Positions 49,657-59,871 of a stretch of 64,000 nucleotides of DNA are shown here, one piece after another. The notes beneath the pieces are model-generated. The model searched no databases, had not been told where the DNA came from, and saw nothing but the letters and a program-made list of their open reading frames with translations. The stretch's first letter is position 1. Each line of letters starts with the position of its first letter. The stretch covers positions 62,001 through 126,000 of the forward strand of contig NZ_FMTE01000004.1 of the NCBI RefSeq assembly GCF_900099615.1, written 5' to 3'. The DNA comes from Borreliella japonica. GTDB lineage: Bacteria > Spirochaetota > Spirochaetia > Borreliales > Borreliaceae. The translations under genes and the position numbers were made by a program.

Positions 49657-50250
49657 ATGAAAAAATATATTTCTTATGAAGAGATAAGAATTAATGGGTT
49701 TAAGCTTGCTTATAAAATTTATAAAGATGGATTTATTCCAGATATTATGTATGTCTCTTTGAGAGGGGGAGCCTATCTTGGTAATATTATTAGCGAATTT
49801 TTTAAATTTGTAAAATTAGATAAACCCCTTTTATATGCTGCTGTTGTTGCTAGATCTTATGATATTTTCAATGAGCAAAAAAAGATAATGATAGATGGCT
49901 GGACTTATGATCCAAAATATTTAAGGGCAGGCGATAAAGTTTTATTTGTTGATGATATTTTTGATACTGGTCGTACTATTGTTTATTTGAGAGGCGAGGT
50001 TTTAAAAAAGGGTATAGAGAGTAAAAATGTTAAAATAGCAGTTTACGATTACAAGGATCATGGGTTTGTAGATTATATTCCTGATTATTATGTTAATAAA
50101 TATTCCAATCAAGAAGAACTAAATACTTGGATTCATTATGGAAATCATGAACTGACAGGATTAAATGAAAGTGAATATAAGAATAGTTTTGAATATATAG
50201 ATGATGAGCTTAATGAGATTTTCAAATTTTTGTCAAAAAATAAATCTTAA
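49657..50250 (+). CDS. phosphoribosyltransferase, purine-salvage type candidate
   Basis: The PRPP-binding motif VLFVDDIFDTGRT (residues about 94-106) is perfect, and SLRGGAYLG supplies the phosphate-binding loop. The C-terminal part is unusual (YVNKYSNQEELNTWIHYGNH), with the sequence YDYKDHGFVDYIPDYYV, similar in arrangement to xanthine/hypoxanthine enzymes of the COG2236 group. The substrate base cannot be told from sequence. SD AGGAAGG. It has its own intergenic region after the htrA terminator. Confidence 0.85.
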   Translation: MKKYISYEEIRINGFKLAYKIYKDGFIPDIMYVSLRGGAYLGNIISEFFKFVKLDKPLLYAAVVARSYDIFNEQKKIMIDGWTYDPKYLRAGDKVLFVDDIFDTGRTIVYLRGEVLKKGIESKNVKIAVYDYKDHGFVDYIPDYYVNKYSNQEELNTWIHYGNHELTGLNESEYKNSFEYIDDELNEIFKFLSKNKS

Positions 50251-50771
50251 TTATTGTCCTTTATATATTCTATTAAATTGAATCCTTTTGTTTTTAACAT
50301 TTTAATTATAATTCCCAGATTATCTTTTAATATTGGACCGATTAGCGCATGAGTTTTTTCGGTTTTAACTGGGAATTTAATAGTATTTTTAATTGTTTCA
50401 AAGTTATCATTTTTATAGCTAGGATAAACTTTAACATAATGATTTGTTGTGAAATTTCTATCATCTGTAGTTTTTTGATTGATATTATTACTTAAATTTC
50501 CGTTAGGGTAATTAATTTTTTTTGATTTTTGTATGTATATGCTGGAATTTATATTTTTTTCATCTTTTGTATCTTTTTTCAAAATTGATTCTTTTTTAGT
50601 CTTCTTAAAGTTTGAACTTGAATCGTAAGGCTTAGAATTTTTTTTTATTTTTTTTTCTACGTTCGAAAATAATTCTAATTTATTATTGTTTAATTTTTCA
50701 TCTTTTGCTGAAAATAATCTTGTTGCAAAAAGAAGGAGTAGTATTAATTTGTAGAATTTTGTTAATCTCAT
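50247..50771 (-). CDS. secreted protein with SPOR-like C-terminus
   Basis: A 174-residue protein with signal peptide (MRLTKFYKLILLLLFATRLFSA) and a long Lys/Asn/Ser-rich, probably disordered middle (about 25-105). The C-terminal 65 residues are the only ordered-looking part. HYVKVYPSYKN, then THALIGPILKDNLGIIIKML with TKGF, resembles the SPOR fold's paired strands and helix, which bind denuded septal peptidoglycan. This is a weak resemblance. It lies on the minus strand, 21 bp after asnS. Confidence 0.65.
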   Translation of the reverse strand: MRLTKFYKLILLLLFATRLFSAKDEKLNNNKLELFSNVEKKIKKNSKPYDSSSNFKKTKKESILKKDTKDEKNINSSIYIQKSKKINYPNGNLSNNINQKTTDDRNFTTNHYVKVYPSYKNDNFETIKNTIKFPVKTEKTHALIGPILKDNLGIIIKMLKTKGFNLIEYIKDNN

Positions 50772-50792
50772 TTTACGGTTCCTTTTTTCTGA

Positions 50793-52181
50793 TTAAAAAT
50801 AAAGATTTTTAGGAGTTCTTGGGAAGGGTATTGAATCCCTTATATTAGATATTCCTGTTGAGTATTGCACTAATCTTTCAAGTCCAAGTCCAAAGCCAGA
50901 ATGAGGAGTAGAACCAAATTTTCTTAAATCAAGATACCAGTCTAGATGTTCAATGCTTAGGTTTAATTCTTTTATTCTATTTTCTAATTTTTGCAAGTCA
51001 TCTTCTCTTTCGCTTCCTCCTATAATCTCTCCAATTCTTGGAACAAGTATGTCCATTCCTTTGACAGTTTTATTGTCTTTGTTTATTTTCATGTAAAATG
51101 CTTTGAAATTTTTTGGATAATCAATAATCACCACTGGTTTTTTAAAAGTCTCTTCTGTTAAGTATCTTTCGTGATCTGTTTGCAAATCTATTCCCCAGCA
51201 AGGTTTTATTTCAAAATTTTTTTTTGAGCTTTCAAGAATTTCAATTGCTTTGGTATAGGTGATAACTTCAAATTTTGAATTTATCACGTTTTCTAGTTTT
51301 TTAATTAAGCCTTTTTCAATGTAATTTTCTAAAAAATCCATATCTTGTGAGCATTCGTTTAAAATTGAACTTAAAATATATTTTAAGAGATCTTCTGCTA
51401 GGATAATATTGTCGTTAAGCTTGCAAAAAGCCATTTCTGGTTCTATCATCCAAAATTCTGAGGCGTGACGTGTGGTGTTGGAATTTTCTGCTCGAAATGT
51501 TGGGCCGAATGTATATATTTTAGATAAAGCCATTGCATATGCTTCCCCGTGCAATTGACCAGTGACAGAGAGAAAAGCTTCTTTTCCAAAAAAATCATTT
51601 TTAAAATCAATGTTGCTAAGCGAATTGTTTGATTCATTGAATTTTAGTGTGGAAACTCTAAACATTTCTCCAGCACCTTCCCCATCATTTGATGTAATTA
51701 TTGGTGTATTGATATAAAAAAATCCATTTTTTTGGAAATATTCATGAATTTTGTATGAAATTTTATTTCTTACTCTAGCAATAGCTCCAAATGTATTGGT
51801 CCTTATTCTTAAATGAGGTATTTCTCTTAAAAACTCAAAAGTATGTCTTTTTTTTTGTAATGGGTAAGTTTTTGGATCTGTTTCTCCGATTATATGAAAA
51901 CTATGTGTTTTTATTTCATAATTTTGTCCTTTTGCAGGACTCTCTACTAGTAGACCTGTTAATGATATGCTTGCTCCTGTTGTTAGTTTTTTTAGATCTT
52001 TTTCATCAAATTGATTTTCTTCTTCGTTTATTATGGCTTGCATTCCTTTAAGCGTTGAGCCATCATTAATTTCTATAAATCCAATCTTGCCATTACTTCT
52101 TTTAGTTCTAATCCAGCCGTTTATTGTAACATTGCTGTTTAAAATTGGATTTTTTAAAATATCTTTAATGCTTGCAAACAT
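50793..52181 (-). CDS. asnS: asparagine-tRNA ligase
   Basis: This enzyme charges tRNA-Asn directly. An N-terminal OB anticodon domain (VTINGWIRTKRSNGKIGFIE) precedes the class II core. Motif 2 FRAENSNTTRHASEFWMIEPEM (quoted in part as FRAENSNTTRHASEF) and motif 3 GFGLGLERLVQY are present. Two ATGs are in frame. The one at 52193 overlaps the SD (AGGA), so the one at 52181 (MFASIKDIL) is preferred, giving 462 residues. It appears to share a transcript with the SPOR-like gene. Confidence 0.95.
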   Translation of the reverse strand: MFASIKDILKNPILNSNVTINGWIRTKRSNGKIGFIEINDGSTLKGMQAIINEEENQFDEKDLKKLTTGASISLTGLLVESPAKGQNYEIKTHSFHIIGETDPKTYPLQKKRHTFEFLREIPHLRIRTNTFGAIARVRNKISYKIHEYFQKNGFFYINTPIITSNDGEGAGEMFRVSTLKFNESNNSLSNIDFKNDFFGKEAFLSVTGQLHGEAYAMALSKIYTFGPTFRAENSNTTRHASEFWMIEPEMAFCKLNDNIILAEDLLKYILSSILNECSQDMDFLENYIEKGLIKKLENVINSKFEVITYTKAIEILESSKKNFEIKPCWGIDLQTDHERYLTEETFKKPVVIIDYPKNFKAFYMKINKDNKTVKGMDILVPRIGEIIGGSEREDDLQKLENRIKELNLSIEHLDWYLDLRKFGSTPHSGFGLGLERLVQYSTGISNIRDSIPFPRTPKNLYF

Positions 52182-52286
52182 TTTATTTATCATCCTAAAT
52201 ATTTATTAATATTGCTAAATCAATTTTATTATAGCTTAAAACTTTTTTTTTAAAAAACATTCTATCAATTTTTATTGTTTTAATTC

Positions 52287-52315
52287 TTGAAATTAACTTT
52301 GTTAATATTTATACT
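52287..52315 (+). promoter_or_regulatory. sigma-70 promoter of murI
   Basis: TTGAAA (52287-52292), 17 bp, TATACT (52310-52315). The predicted start near 52322 gives a leader of about 24 bases containing AGGGGTGA. Confidence 0.75.
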
Positions 52316-52345
52316 TTACCTTTTAGGGGTGATTATTATTTTGTA

Positions 52346-53128
52346 ATGAAAAATTTCAAAGAAGTAATAATTGTTTTTGATTCAGGAATAGGGGGACTTT
52401 CTTATTTTAAATATATTAAAAGTAAAATAGAAGGGTGTCAGTATGTTTATGTTGCCGATAATAAAAATTTTCCTTATGGAGAGAAAAGTTCTGAATATCT
52501 TTTAGAAGCAGTTTTGTTTTTAATTGAGAAATTTAAAAAAATTTACAATATTGGTGCATTAATTTTGGCTTGCAATACGATTTCTGTTAGCGTATACAAT
52601 AAATTAAATTTTGTTTTTCCAGTAGTCTATACTTTGCCAGAGGTAAGTTCAGTTTCAGATCTTGCTTTAAAAAGAGTTCTTTTGATTGCGACAAATACTA
52701 CGATTGAAAGTAAATTTGTTAAGGATCAAGTAAATATGCATGATGATTTAATTGTTAAAGCTGCTGGAGAGCTTGTTAATTTTGTTGAATATGGAAATAA
52801 GTACAGAAAAGATGCTCTTAGATGTTTGGAAGCTTTAAAGTTTGAAGTTGTAAACACCGATAGAGAGATTGTTTTTCTTGGATGCACGCATTATTTGCAT
52901 CTTAAGACAATGATAGAAGATTTTTTAGAAATTCCTGTTTATGAGAATCGTGAATTGGTGACACAAAGTCTTATTAGATTAATGAATTTTTCTGAATATA
53001 AATGTAATTATCATAAAAATGATGTTGATTTCGTAGATGAGTTTTATTTAACTGGAAATGAAAATTTGACTTTTTATCAAAATTTTTGCAAAAAATATAA
53101 TCTCCACTTTAAAGGAACGATAATTTGA
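52346..53128 (+). CDS. murI: glutamate racemase
   Basis: This enzyme makes D-glutamate for peptidoglycan. The two catalytic cysteines are Cys76 (LACNTIS) and Cys180 (LGCTHY), and the N-terminal [10 protein letters not shown] carries the acidic residue. Length 260 is normal. The nearest purine-rich SD (AGGGGTGA) is about 14 bases upstream, a long spacing, but no other in-frame start fits. It overlaps rsgA by four bases (TTGA). Confidence 0.95.
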   Translation: MKNFKEVIIVFDSGIGGLSYFKYIKSKIEGCQYVYVADNKNFPYGEKSSEYLLEAVLFLIEKFKKIYNIGALILACNTISVSVYNKLNFVFPVVYTLPEVSSVSDLALKRVLLIATNTTIESKFVKDQVNMHDDLIVKAAGELVNFVEYGNKYRKDALRCLEALKFEVVNTDREIVFLGCTHYLHLKTMIEDFLEIPVYENRELVTQSLIRLMNFSEYKCNYHKNDVDFVDEFYLTGNENLTFYQNFCKKYNLHFKGTII

Positions 53129-54048
53129 ATTATCTTGAATTTGAAGTTATTTGGGGAGTTAACAATATATATTCTATTTTAGAACTTGGCAGTAAATTAA
53201 TTTATGAAGGAGTTTTTAAGGGTAAGGTATTAGAAACGGGTTGTAAGGAGTATAGTCCTTTAGTTCCGGGAGATATAGTCTTAGGGTATATTTATGGCTC
53301 TCGTAAGGTATATATTGATAAGCGACTAAGTAGAAAAAATATTCTTTGGCGATATAACAGGAAAGCAGATCTTAGACAGACAATTGTTTCTAATATTGAC
53401 AATGTTTTGATTGTAAATTCTGCTAATTTTCCTGAGATGAAAAATTTTTTTATTGACAGAGTTCTCGTTGTTGCAGAAGAGCAAAATATTGTTCCTGTTA
53501 TTGTGATTAATAAAATTGATAAAGGAATAAGTCAAAGGGTTGAAGAATTCTCTGAAATTTATAAGAATTTAGGATACAAAGTTTTAAAAACCTCTGTTAA
53601 AACTTTTGAGGGCATTAAAGAAGTAAAAGAGGTTTTGAGAAATTCAAGAACTTCTTTTATTGGCCAATCTGGTGTTGGTAAATCTTCTTTAATAAATTTG
53701 ATTGATTCAAAAGCTTCTCAATCAGTAAATGAAATTTCACATAAGTATTCTAGAGGAAAACATACTACTGTTTATTCAATATCATTTCATTCTGAGAGCG
53801 GGATAATAATTGATACTCCTGGGATAAAGGAGTTTGGAATTGAAACATTATCTTTTGAGAATCTTAAATATTATTTTAAAGAGTTTGAAAATTTTGCTAG
53901 TTTTTGTAAATATAAATCCTGCTTACATGTTAGTGAACCTTGTTGCTCTGTTACGAGTTCTTTAGGCAATGGTATTTCTAAGCTCAGGTACGAAAGCTAT
54001 TTAAAGATTTTGTCAGAGCTTAAAAATTATAAAAATTATGCAAGATAA
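53125..54048 (+). CDS. rsgA: ribosome small-subunit-dependent GTPase RsgA
   Basis: RsgA checks maturation of the 30S subunit. An OB-fold (1-75) is followed by a circularly permuted GTPase: NKID (G4) comes before [10 protein letters not shown] (G1) and DTPGIKEFG (G3). A C-terminal zinc motif C-x4-C-x-H-x5-C is seen in [15 protein letters not shown]. Starts at TTG, whose last base belongs to the overlapping murI stop; SD AAGGAA. It overlaps mutS2 by 11 bp. Confidence 0.95.
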   Translation: MNYLEFEVIWGVNNIYSILELGSKLIYEGVFKGKVLETGCKEYSPLVPGDIVLGYIYGSRKVYIDKRLSRKNILWRYNRKADLRQTIVSNIDNVLIVNSANFPEMKNFFIDRVLVVAEEQNIVPVIVINKIDKGISQRVEEFSEIYKNLGYKVLKTSVKTFEGIKEVKEVLRNSRTSFIGQSGVGKSSLINLIDSKASQSVNEISHKYSRGKHTTVYSISFHSESGIIIDTPGIKEFGIETLSFENLKYYFKEFENFASFCKYKSCLHVSEPCCSVTSSLGNGISKLRYESYLKILSELKNYKNYAR

Positions 54049-56374
54049 ATATTTAAAAAATATTGATTTTTATGAAATTTTATCTTTAGTGTCTAAATAC
54101 GTTTCTAATCCAGACACTGTTAATTTACTAAATAATCAAAAAATATTAAAAACAAGAGAAAGTTTAGAGAAAATGTTTTCTTTTGTTAATCTTATTAGAA
54201 TGCTTTTTGAGAGTTATAAAGGGTATCCAAATTCTTTTATAAGTAGCTTGAAATGCCCCATTTCATTATTATCAAAAGAAAATTCAAGAGTCTCTATTGA
54301 AAATTTGAGAGACATTGTAGGGTTTTTAGATGAGGTTTTGAAAATAAATTCATTTTTGCATAAAAATAATGATATCAAGCATCTTAATGTTCATATTTTA
54401 TCTGATTTATTATTTTTAAGTCCAGAGCTAAAAAATTTGCTTAGTGAATTGAAAGAATATATAGATATTGATGCTCTTGAATTGAAAAGTGGTGTTGTAA
54501 AAGAATATGATGCGATTGAATTTGAAATTAAAAATTTAAATAGGCGAGTTGAAAAACAGATAAAAAGAATAATTAGCTTGAATGTAGAATATTTAGCTTC
54601 TAATTTTGTTTATTACAAATCTAATAAATATGCTCTTGCTCTTAAGTCTAATTTTAAAGGTAAAATTAAAGGCAATCTTATTTCTGTTTCGTCATCAGGT
54701 GAAACATTTTACATTGAACCAAATGATATTATAAATGATAACAATAGATTAAATTATTTGAATTTAGAAAAAAAAAGAATAATTTTAAAAATCTTACAGA
54801 ATCTTTCCAGTAAAGTTCATAGCAATATTGTTCTTTTAGAGAATCTTTATAATAATTTTTTGTATTATGATTCTTTAAAAGCACGAGCGATTTATGGAAT
54901 CAAAACTAAAGGGGTATTTCCTGAAATTTCAAATGTATTAAATATTTTCGATGCACATCATCCTTTGTTAAAAGATTCAAAGGCTATAGCTTTTACTCCT
55001 GATGAGAATCGTGTTGTAATTATTACTGGTCCTAATGCTGGTGGAAAAACGGTAACTTTAAAGACAATTGGGCTGCTTAGTGCAATGTTTCAATTTGGGA
55101 TTCCTATTCTTGTTAGTGAGTCTAGCACTTTTAAAATTTTTGATAACATTTTTATTGATATTGGCGATGAGCAATCAATTTCTAATTCTCTTTCAACTTT
55201 TTCAAGCCATATGAGTAATATTTCTTTTATTTTAAAACATGCTACAAAAAATAGTCTTGTAATATTTGATGAATTTTGTTCAGGAACAGACATTGACCAA
55301 GGGCAGGCGCTTGCCATTTCAATTCTTGAATATTTAATCAATATTGATTCTTATGTTTTAATATCAACTCATTATAATGCTCTTAAATATTTTGCATATA
55401 CTCATGAGGGTGTTATTAATGCTTCTATGCGGATGGATTTAGAAACAATGCAACCTAATTATGATTTGATTTTTTCTATTCCCGGTGAAAGTTATGCGTT
55501 TAATGTTGCTAGTAGGGTTTTGATTGACAGTAGTATCGTAATTCGTGCTAATGAAATTTATTCATCTCAAAAGACAGAAGTTAATAAAATTTTAGAAAGA
55601 TTAATAGAGAAAGAGAAAGATTTGCTTTTAATTAAAGAAAATATGAATAAGAAATTAATCCAAATTGAATTGCAAAAAAAAGAAGTAGAAAATCTTTATC
55701 AAGATCTTTTATTGAAAGAAAAAAATATTGAGATGGAACTTTTAAATGAGCAGAATGAATTTTTAAAAAATTCAAGAAAAGTTTTGGAAAATTTAGTTAG
55801 AGAAATAAAAGAAGGTAATATTAATGTTGTAAAGAATAAAGCTTTTATATCAGACTTGGAAAAAAATATAGACTTCAAGTTAAATAAAGTAAATTCTCTC
55901 AACAGTAAGAGTAATATAGCGATAGATTTTAAAATAGGAGATATGGTTAGAATAGTTAATTCTAATGTAAAAGGAAAAATAGTTGGAATTTCGAAAAAGA
56001 AGATTACCGTTAATGCAGGTACTTTTAATGTTAGTGTTTCCAGCTCAGAGATATCTTTAGAAAACTTTACAGAGCAGAAAAAAGAGGGCAGTAAAAATTT
56101 TAGCTTCTCAATTGATTATAGTAAGGAAAACTTGTTGAGTTTCACTGTTGATATTAGGGGTATGAGGTCTTTTGATGCTCTAGACTTTTTGAATAAGAAA
56201 ATAGATAATATTATATTAAATGGCATTAATAAATTTGAAGTCATCCATGGAAAAGGAGAGGGTCATCTTATGAGAGAAGTTCATAATTTGTTAAAAGAGT
56301 TGAAGTTTGTTAAAAAATATTATTTTGCTCATCCTAGTGATGGGGGGGCAGGAAAAACTATAGTTGAGATTTAA
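54038..56374 (+). CDS. mutS2: MutS2 endonuclease
   Basis: MutS2 acts against recombination or on stalled and collided ribosomes rather than in mismatch repair. It lacks the MutS N-terminal mismatch domain, as the family does. The core has Walker A GPNAGGKT (about 332-339), Walker [13 protein letters not shown] and the STHYNALK segment. The C-terminal Smr nuclease domain covers about 700-778 ([26 protein letters not shown]). A run of seven G at 56342-56348 lies in the last codons (DGGAGKT). It overlaps rsgA and is six bases before the next gene. Confidence 0.95.
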   Translation: MQDKYLKNIDFYEILSLVSKYVSNPDTVNLLNNQKILKTRESLEKMFSFVNLIRMLFESYKGYPNSFISSLKCPISLLSKENSRVSIENLRDIVGFLDEVLKINSFLHKNNDIKHLNVHILSDLLFLSPELKNLLSELKEYIDIDALELKSGVVKEYDAIEFEIKNLNRRVEKQIKRIISLNVEYLASNFVYYKSNKYALALKSNFKGKIKGNLISVSSSGETFYIEPNDIINDNNRLNYLNLEKKRIILKILQNLSSKVHSNIVLLENLYNNFLYYDSLKARAIYGIKTKGVFPEISNVLNIFDAHHPLLKDSKAIAFTPDENRVVIITGPNAGGKTVTLKTIGLLSAMFQFGIPILVSESSTFKIFDNIFIDIGDEQSISNSLSTFSSHMSNISFILKHATKNSLVIFDEFCSGTDIDQGQALAISILEYLINIDSYVLISTHYNALKYFAYTHEGVINASMRMDLETMQPNYDLIFSIPGESYAFNVASRVLIDSSIVIRANEIYSSQKTEVNKILERLIEKEKDLLLIKENMNKKLIQIELQKKEVENLYQDLLLKEKNIEMELLNEQNEFLKNSRKVLENLVREIKEGNINVVKNKAFISDLEKNIDFKLNKVNSLNSKSNIAIDFKIGDMVRIVNSNVKGKIVGISKKKITVNAGTFNVSVSSSEISLENFTEQKKEGSKNFSFSIDYSKENLLSFTVDIRGMRSFDALDFLNKKIDNIILNGINKFEVIHGKGEGHLMREVHNLLKELKFVKKYYFAHPSDGGAGKTIVEI

Positions 56375-56379
56375 TTTAA

Positions 56380-56766
56380 GTGAATATAACGAAGTTTAAT
56401 GAGTTTGAAAATATATTGTTTCGCATTTGCCTTGATGTTGATTTTGTTCTTGAGGAGGAATTTGGCAATTCTTATGATATTCATCCCAATAGACCTTTTA
56501 GGGGTAAGACTGCAAACGGTCTTTTGGATGGTCTTTTTAGCGTTACAACAACTTTTACATTAGGCTATGGATCTAAGTTTGGAAGAGGCTATTTGATTAT
56601 TATTGAGATATTAACTTTAAGTTTTGTTAATGATGAATTTTGGGATAAGATAAATAAAAAGGGTATTGAAATCTTTAGAGAAGGACTTAGAAATAAATTT
56701 CCAAGTAAAGATCTCGATATAGTGCTTGATGGCAATGTTTATAAAATTGTTGGGTCAATTTTTTAA
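56380..56766 (+). CDS. conserved small protein of unknown function
   Basis: A 128-residue protein beginning at GTG, with AATTTAA rather than a clear SD, so translation probably depends on mutS2. There is no signal peptide and no membrane helix. Features seen are FLE-rich acidic N-terminus, the basic stretch DIHPNRPFRGKTANGLLDGL (about 35-54), and FTLGYGSKFGRGYLIIIEI. I do not recognise the family. The 187-bp gap before the ATPase operon holds no feature I can name beyond AT-rich sequence. Confidence 0.72.
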   Translation: MNITKFNEFENILFRICLDVDFVLEEEFGNSYDIHPNRPFRGKTANGLLDGLFSVTTTFTLGYGSKFGRGYLIIIEILTLSFVNDEFWDKINKKGIEIFREGLRNKFPSKDLDIVLDGNVYKIVGSIF

Positions 56767-56953
56767 TGATTGTATTATTTCCAATAATTGAGAGTAAGTA
56801 TATTTTTTTGAAGTAGCATTGCTGTGCTAATTTGATATTTCTTATTGATATTGTAATATTTTTGATATTGAAAATTATTGTATGCTTTTTTAAAGTTTTG
56901 TTTGCTAATAGGTTTTAAGTTATTATTTTTATGTTATATGATAAGGAGTTTTA

Positions 56954-57553
56954 ATGCAATTTGAAGTAAAGGATCTGATAAATAAAATTAAAAAAGATGG
57001 GCTTGAAGAGGCTGAGAGAGTATCTAATGATATTATTTTGAAGGCTAAAAAAGAGGCAGAAGAAATAGTTACTAGAGCAGAAGAAGATGCTAGAGTATTA
57101 AAGGTAAAATTAGAAAAAGAAGTTAATGATTATAAATGCCATGCCCTTGAAGCTTCTCGTCAGGCAATCAGAGATTTAATTATTGGTGTTGAGAAGAATC
57201 TTAAATCTCTTTTTGAAAATACTTTAAAAGATAACGTAGCAGAAGTTTTTAATGACAATAATTTCTTAGTAGATCTTATAATTAAAATAACGGATTCTTG
57301 GGTTAAGGAAGAAAAATTAGTTGTTCAATTAAATGAATCTGATTTTTCTAGCTTAGAGCAGATACTAAGACTAAAACTTGGAAATAAGCTTAAAGAAGGA
57401 ATAGAGATTAAGCCTTTCAAAGGTACAAGCAAAGGGTTTAAGATTCAAAAAAAGAATATTGGTCTGTATTATGATTTTTCAGTGGAAACTATTGCAGACA
57501 TTCTTTTTGATTATCTTAATCCAAGATTTAAGGAAGTTATAAAAGTGGTCTAG
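56954..57553 (+). CDS. atpE: V-type ATP synthase subunit E
   Basis: Subunit E is part of the peripheral stalk. A long charged coiled coil (about 1-85, EEAERVSNDIILKAKKEAEE) is followed by a compact C-domain. The 199-residue length is typical. SD AAGGAG, ATG eight bases on. It is the first gene of the seven-gene V-ATPase operon that runs off the right edge. In Borrelia the V-type enzyme replaces the F-type; whether it synthesises ATP or pumps ions (H+ or Na+) cannot be told from this subunit. Confidence 0.93.
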   Translation: MQFEVKDLINKIKKDGLEEAERVSNDIILKAKKEAEEIVTRAEEDARVLKVKLEKEVNDYKCHALEASRQAIRDLIIGVEKNLKSLFENTLKDNVAEVFNDNNFLVDLIIKITDSWVKEEKLVVQLNESDFSSLEQILRLKLGNKLKEGIEIKPFKGTSKGFKIQKKNIGLYYDFSVETIADILFDYLNPRFKEVIKVV

Positions 57554-57562
57554 GAGACTTTT

Positions 57563-58108
57563 GTGTTGAATTCATATTATTATGTTTTATCTTCTTTGCC
57601 TTATATTGATTTAAAATCTTTAAAAAATTATAGCGTTTTAGATTTTTTGAATAATGTCGAAATTTCTTTAAGCAAAAAGGACTTCAATTTTTTAAAAGGG
57701 TTGCTAGAATTTAAGGTAGATAAGGGTAAGTCAAGAGTTATTGATCTTTTTTTTGATTTTGAAGATACAATAAGGTATACACTTGCAGCTTTAAGGGCAG
57801 AAAAATTGGGGTTGTCCAAGGATTTTTATTTAGAATCTTCTTATTTTTCGAGTTATTATCTGAGTATTTTGAGAAATATTTGTTTGAAAGAAAATTCTTT
57901 TGAAATAGAATTAGGCTTTGACCTTCTTAAGTGGCAATTTTTGACTGATCTTGAGGTTGGGCATGAATTTGATTTTGAAAAATTAATAATTTACTTTTTA
58001 AAGCTAAGGTTATTTTTAAGGCATAATTTATTTAAAGAAAAATTAGGTATTCAAAATTTTGACAATATTTGTCAAAATTTAATTGATAAAACTAATGAAA
58101 AAGTTTAG
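57563..58108 (+). CDS. V-type ATPase operon protein, DUF2764 family
   Basis: The 181-residue protein starts at GTG (AGGAG six bases upstream). It begins [17 protein letters not shown], typical of the DUF2764 family found in the V-ATPase operons of spirochaetes, chlamydiae and some Bacteroidetes at the place where subunit C is expected. A subunit-C-like role (central stalk coupling) is a reasonable inference from position. Its last codons contain a strong hairpin (58054-58080) just before atpA. Confidence 0.85.
   Translation: MLNSYYYVLSSLPYIDLKSLKNYSVLDFLNNVEISLSKKDFNFLKGLLEFKVDKGKSRVIDLFFDFEDTIRYTLAALRAEKLGLSKDFYLESSYFSSYYLSILRNICLKENSFEIELGFDLLKWQFLTDLEVGHEFDFEKLIIYFLKLRLFLRHNLFKEKLGIQNFDNICQNLIDKTNEKV
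58054..58080 (+). repeat. 12-bp perfect inverted repeat upstream of atpA
   Basis: AAATTTTGACAA (58054-58065) and TTGTCAAAATTT (58069-58080) enclose a 3-base loop. It lies in the last codons of the DUF2764 gene, 41 bases before the atpA ATG and 30 before its SD. A role in processing, stability or translation of the catalytic-subunit message is plausible. Confidence 0.8.
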
Positions 58109-58121
58109 AAAAGGAATTTTA

Positions 58122-59843
58122 ATGAAGACAAAAGGAAAAGTTGTTGGAGTGAATGGTAACTTAGTTGCTATTGAGGTAGAAGGTTCAGTTTCTATGAATG
58201 AAGTTTTATTTGTAAGGACTGCTGGTAGAAATTTGAAAGCCGAAGTAATTCGTGTTAGAGGGAATGAAGTTGATGCGCAAGTTTTTGAATTGACAAAAGG
58301 GATATCTGTTGGAGATGTAGTTGAATTTACAGACAAGCTTTTAACAGTTGAATTAGGGCCAGGTCTTTTAACTCAAGTTTATGATGGGCTTCAAAATCCT
58401 TTGCCCGAACTGGCTGTTCAATGTGGATTTTTTTTAGAAAGGGGGGTGTATTTAAGACCCTTGAATAAAGATAAAAAATGGAATTTTAAAAAAACTTCCA
58501 AAATTGGAGACAGAGTTGTTGCAGGGGATTTTTTGGGTTTTGTAATCGAAGGAACTGTTCATCACCGAATAATGATTCCATTTTATAAAAGAGATTCTTA
58601 TAAAATTGTGGAAATTGTAAATGATGGTAACTATTCGATTGATGAGCAAATTGCTGTAATTGAAGATGATTCTGGTACAAGACACAATATTACAATGTCT
58701 TTTCATTGGCCTGTTAAAATTCCTATTACTAATTATAAAGAACGACTTATTCCTAGTGAGCCTATGTTGACTCAAACTAGAATTATAGATACATTTTTTC
58801 CAGTTGCCAAAGGAGGAACTTTTTGCATTCCAGGTCCTTTTGGGGCTGGAAAAACGGTTCTTCAGCAGGTCACAAGTCGAAATGCTGATGTTGATATAGT
58901 GATTATTGCAGCTTGTGGTGAGCGAGCAGGAGAAGTTGTAGAAACTCTTAAGGAGTTTCCCGAGTTGATAGATCCAAAAACCGGTAAATCGTTAATGGAT
59001 AGGACTTGCATTATTTGTAATACGTCTTCAATGCCAGTTGCAGCTAGAGAAGCCTCTGTTTATACCGCTATTACTATTGGCGAGTATTATAGGCAAATGG
59101 GCCTTGATATTCTTCTTTTGGCAGATTCAACTTCAAGATGGGCTCAAGCTATGAGAGAAATGTCTGGTCGCCTCGAGGAAATTCCTGGTGAGGAGGCTTT
59201 TCCGGCCTATCTTGAGTCTGTTATTGCTTCCTTTTATGAAAGGGCAGGCATCGTAGTTCTTAATAATGGCGATATTGGATCTGTAACAGTTGGTGGTTCT
59301 GTAAGTCCTGCTGGTGGTAATTTTGAAGAGCCAGTTACTCAAGCAACTTTAAAGGTTGTAGGAGCATTCCATGGACTTACAAGAGAAAGATCTGATGCTA
59401 GGAAATTTCCAGCTATTAGCCCTCTTGAATCTTGGAGTAAATATAAAGGTGTTATTGATCCTAAAAAAACGGAATATGCAAGATCTTTTTTGGTAAAAGG
59501 TAGCGAAATTAATCAAATGATGAAAGTTGTTGGAGAAGAAGGCATAAGTAACGAGGATTTTTTAATTTACTTGAAATCTGAACTACTTGATTCATGTTAT
59601 TTGCAACAAAATTCATTTGATTCTGTTGATGCTGCTGTTAATGCGGAGCGTCAACATTATATGTTTGATATAGTTTATAAGATTCTTAAAACTAACTTTG
59701 AGTTTTCTGATAAGCTTCAAGCAAGAGATTTTATAAATGAATTAAGGCAAAATCTTTTAGACATGAATCTTTCTTCTTTTAAAGATCATAAGTTTAATAA
59801 ATTGGAGCATACTTTGAATGAATTGGTAAATTTAAAAAGGTAA
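58122..59843 (+). CDS. atpA: V-type ATP synthase subunit A (catalytic)
   Basis: This is the catalytic nucleotide-binding subunit. Walker A GPFGAGKT lies at about 237-244 and the catalytic Glu is in GERAGE. The long non-homologous insert typical of A subunits (about 110-190) is present. The frame is open 13 codons upstream to TTG 58083, but ATG 58122, six or seven bases after AAGGA, is preferred; it gives [12 protein letters not shown] and 573 residues. Confidence 0.97.
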   Translation: MKTKGKVVGVNGNLVAIEVEGSVSMNEVLFVRTAGRNLKAEVIRVRGNEVDAQVFELTKGISVGDVVEFTDKLLTVELGPGLLTQVYDGLQNPLPELAVQCGFFLERGVYLRPLNKDKKWNFKKTSKIGDRVVAGDFLGFVIEGTVHHRIMIPFYKRDSYKIVEIVNDGNYSIDEQIAVIEDDSGTRHNITMSFHWPVKIPITNYKERLIPSEPMLTQTRIIDTFFPVAKGGTFCIPGPFGAGKTVLQQVTSRNADVDIVIIAACGERAGEVVETLKEFPELIDPKTGKSLMDRTCIICNTSSMPVAAREASVYTAITIGEYYRQMGLDILLLADSTSRWAQAMREMSGRLEEIPGEEAFPAYLESVIASFYERAGIVVLNNGDIGSVTVGGSVSPAGGNFEEPVTQATLKVVGAFHGLTRERSDARKFPAISPLESWSKYKGVIDPKKTEYARSFLVKGSEINQMMKVVGEEGISNEDFLIYLKSELLDSCYLQQNSFDSVDAAVNAERQHYMFDIVYKILKTNFEFSDKLQARDFINELRQNLLDMNLSSFKDHKFNKLEHTLNELVNLKR

Positions 59844-59871
59844 TTTAGAGGATTTGGAGAAATATATATAT

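Noticed and set aside
56342-56348. G7 run near the end of mutS2 as a phase-variation site
   Set aside because: It is a housekeeping gene and the run lies in its last ten codons, so slippage would alter only the tail; similar G7 occurs in the PTS gene.
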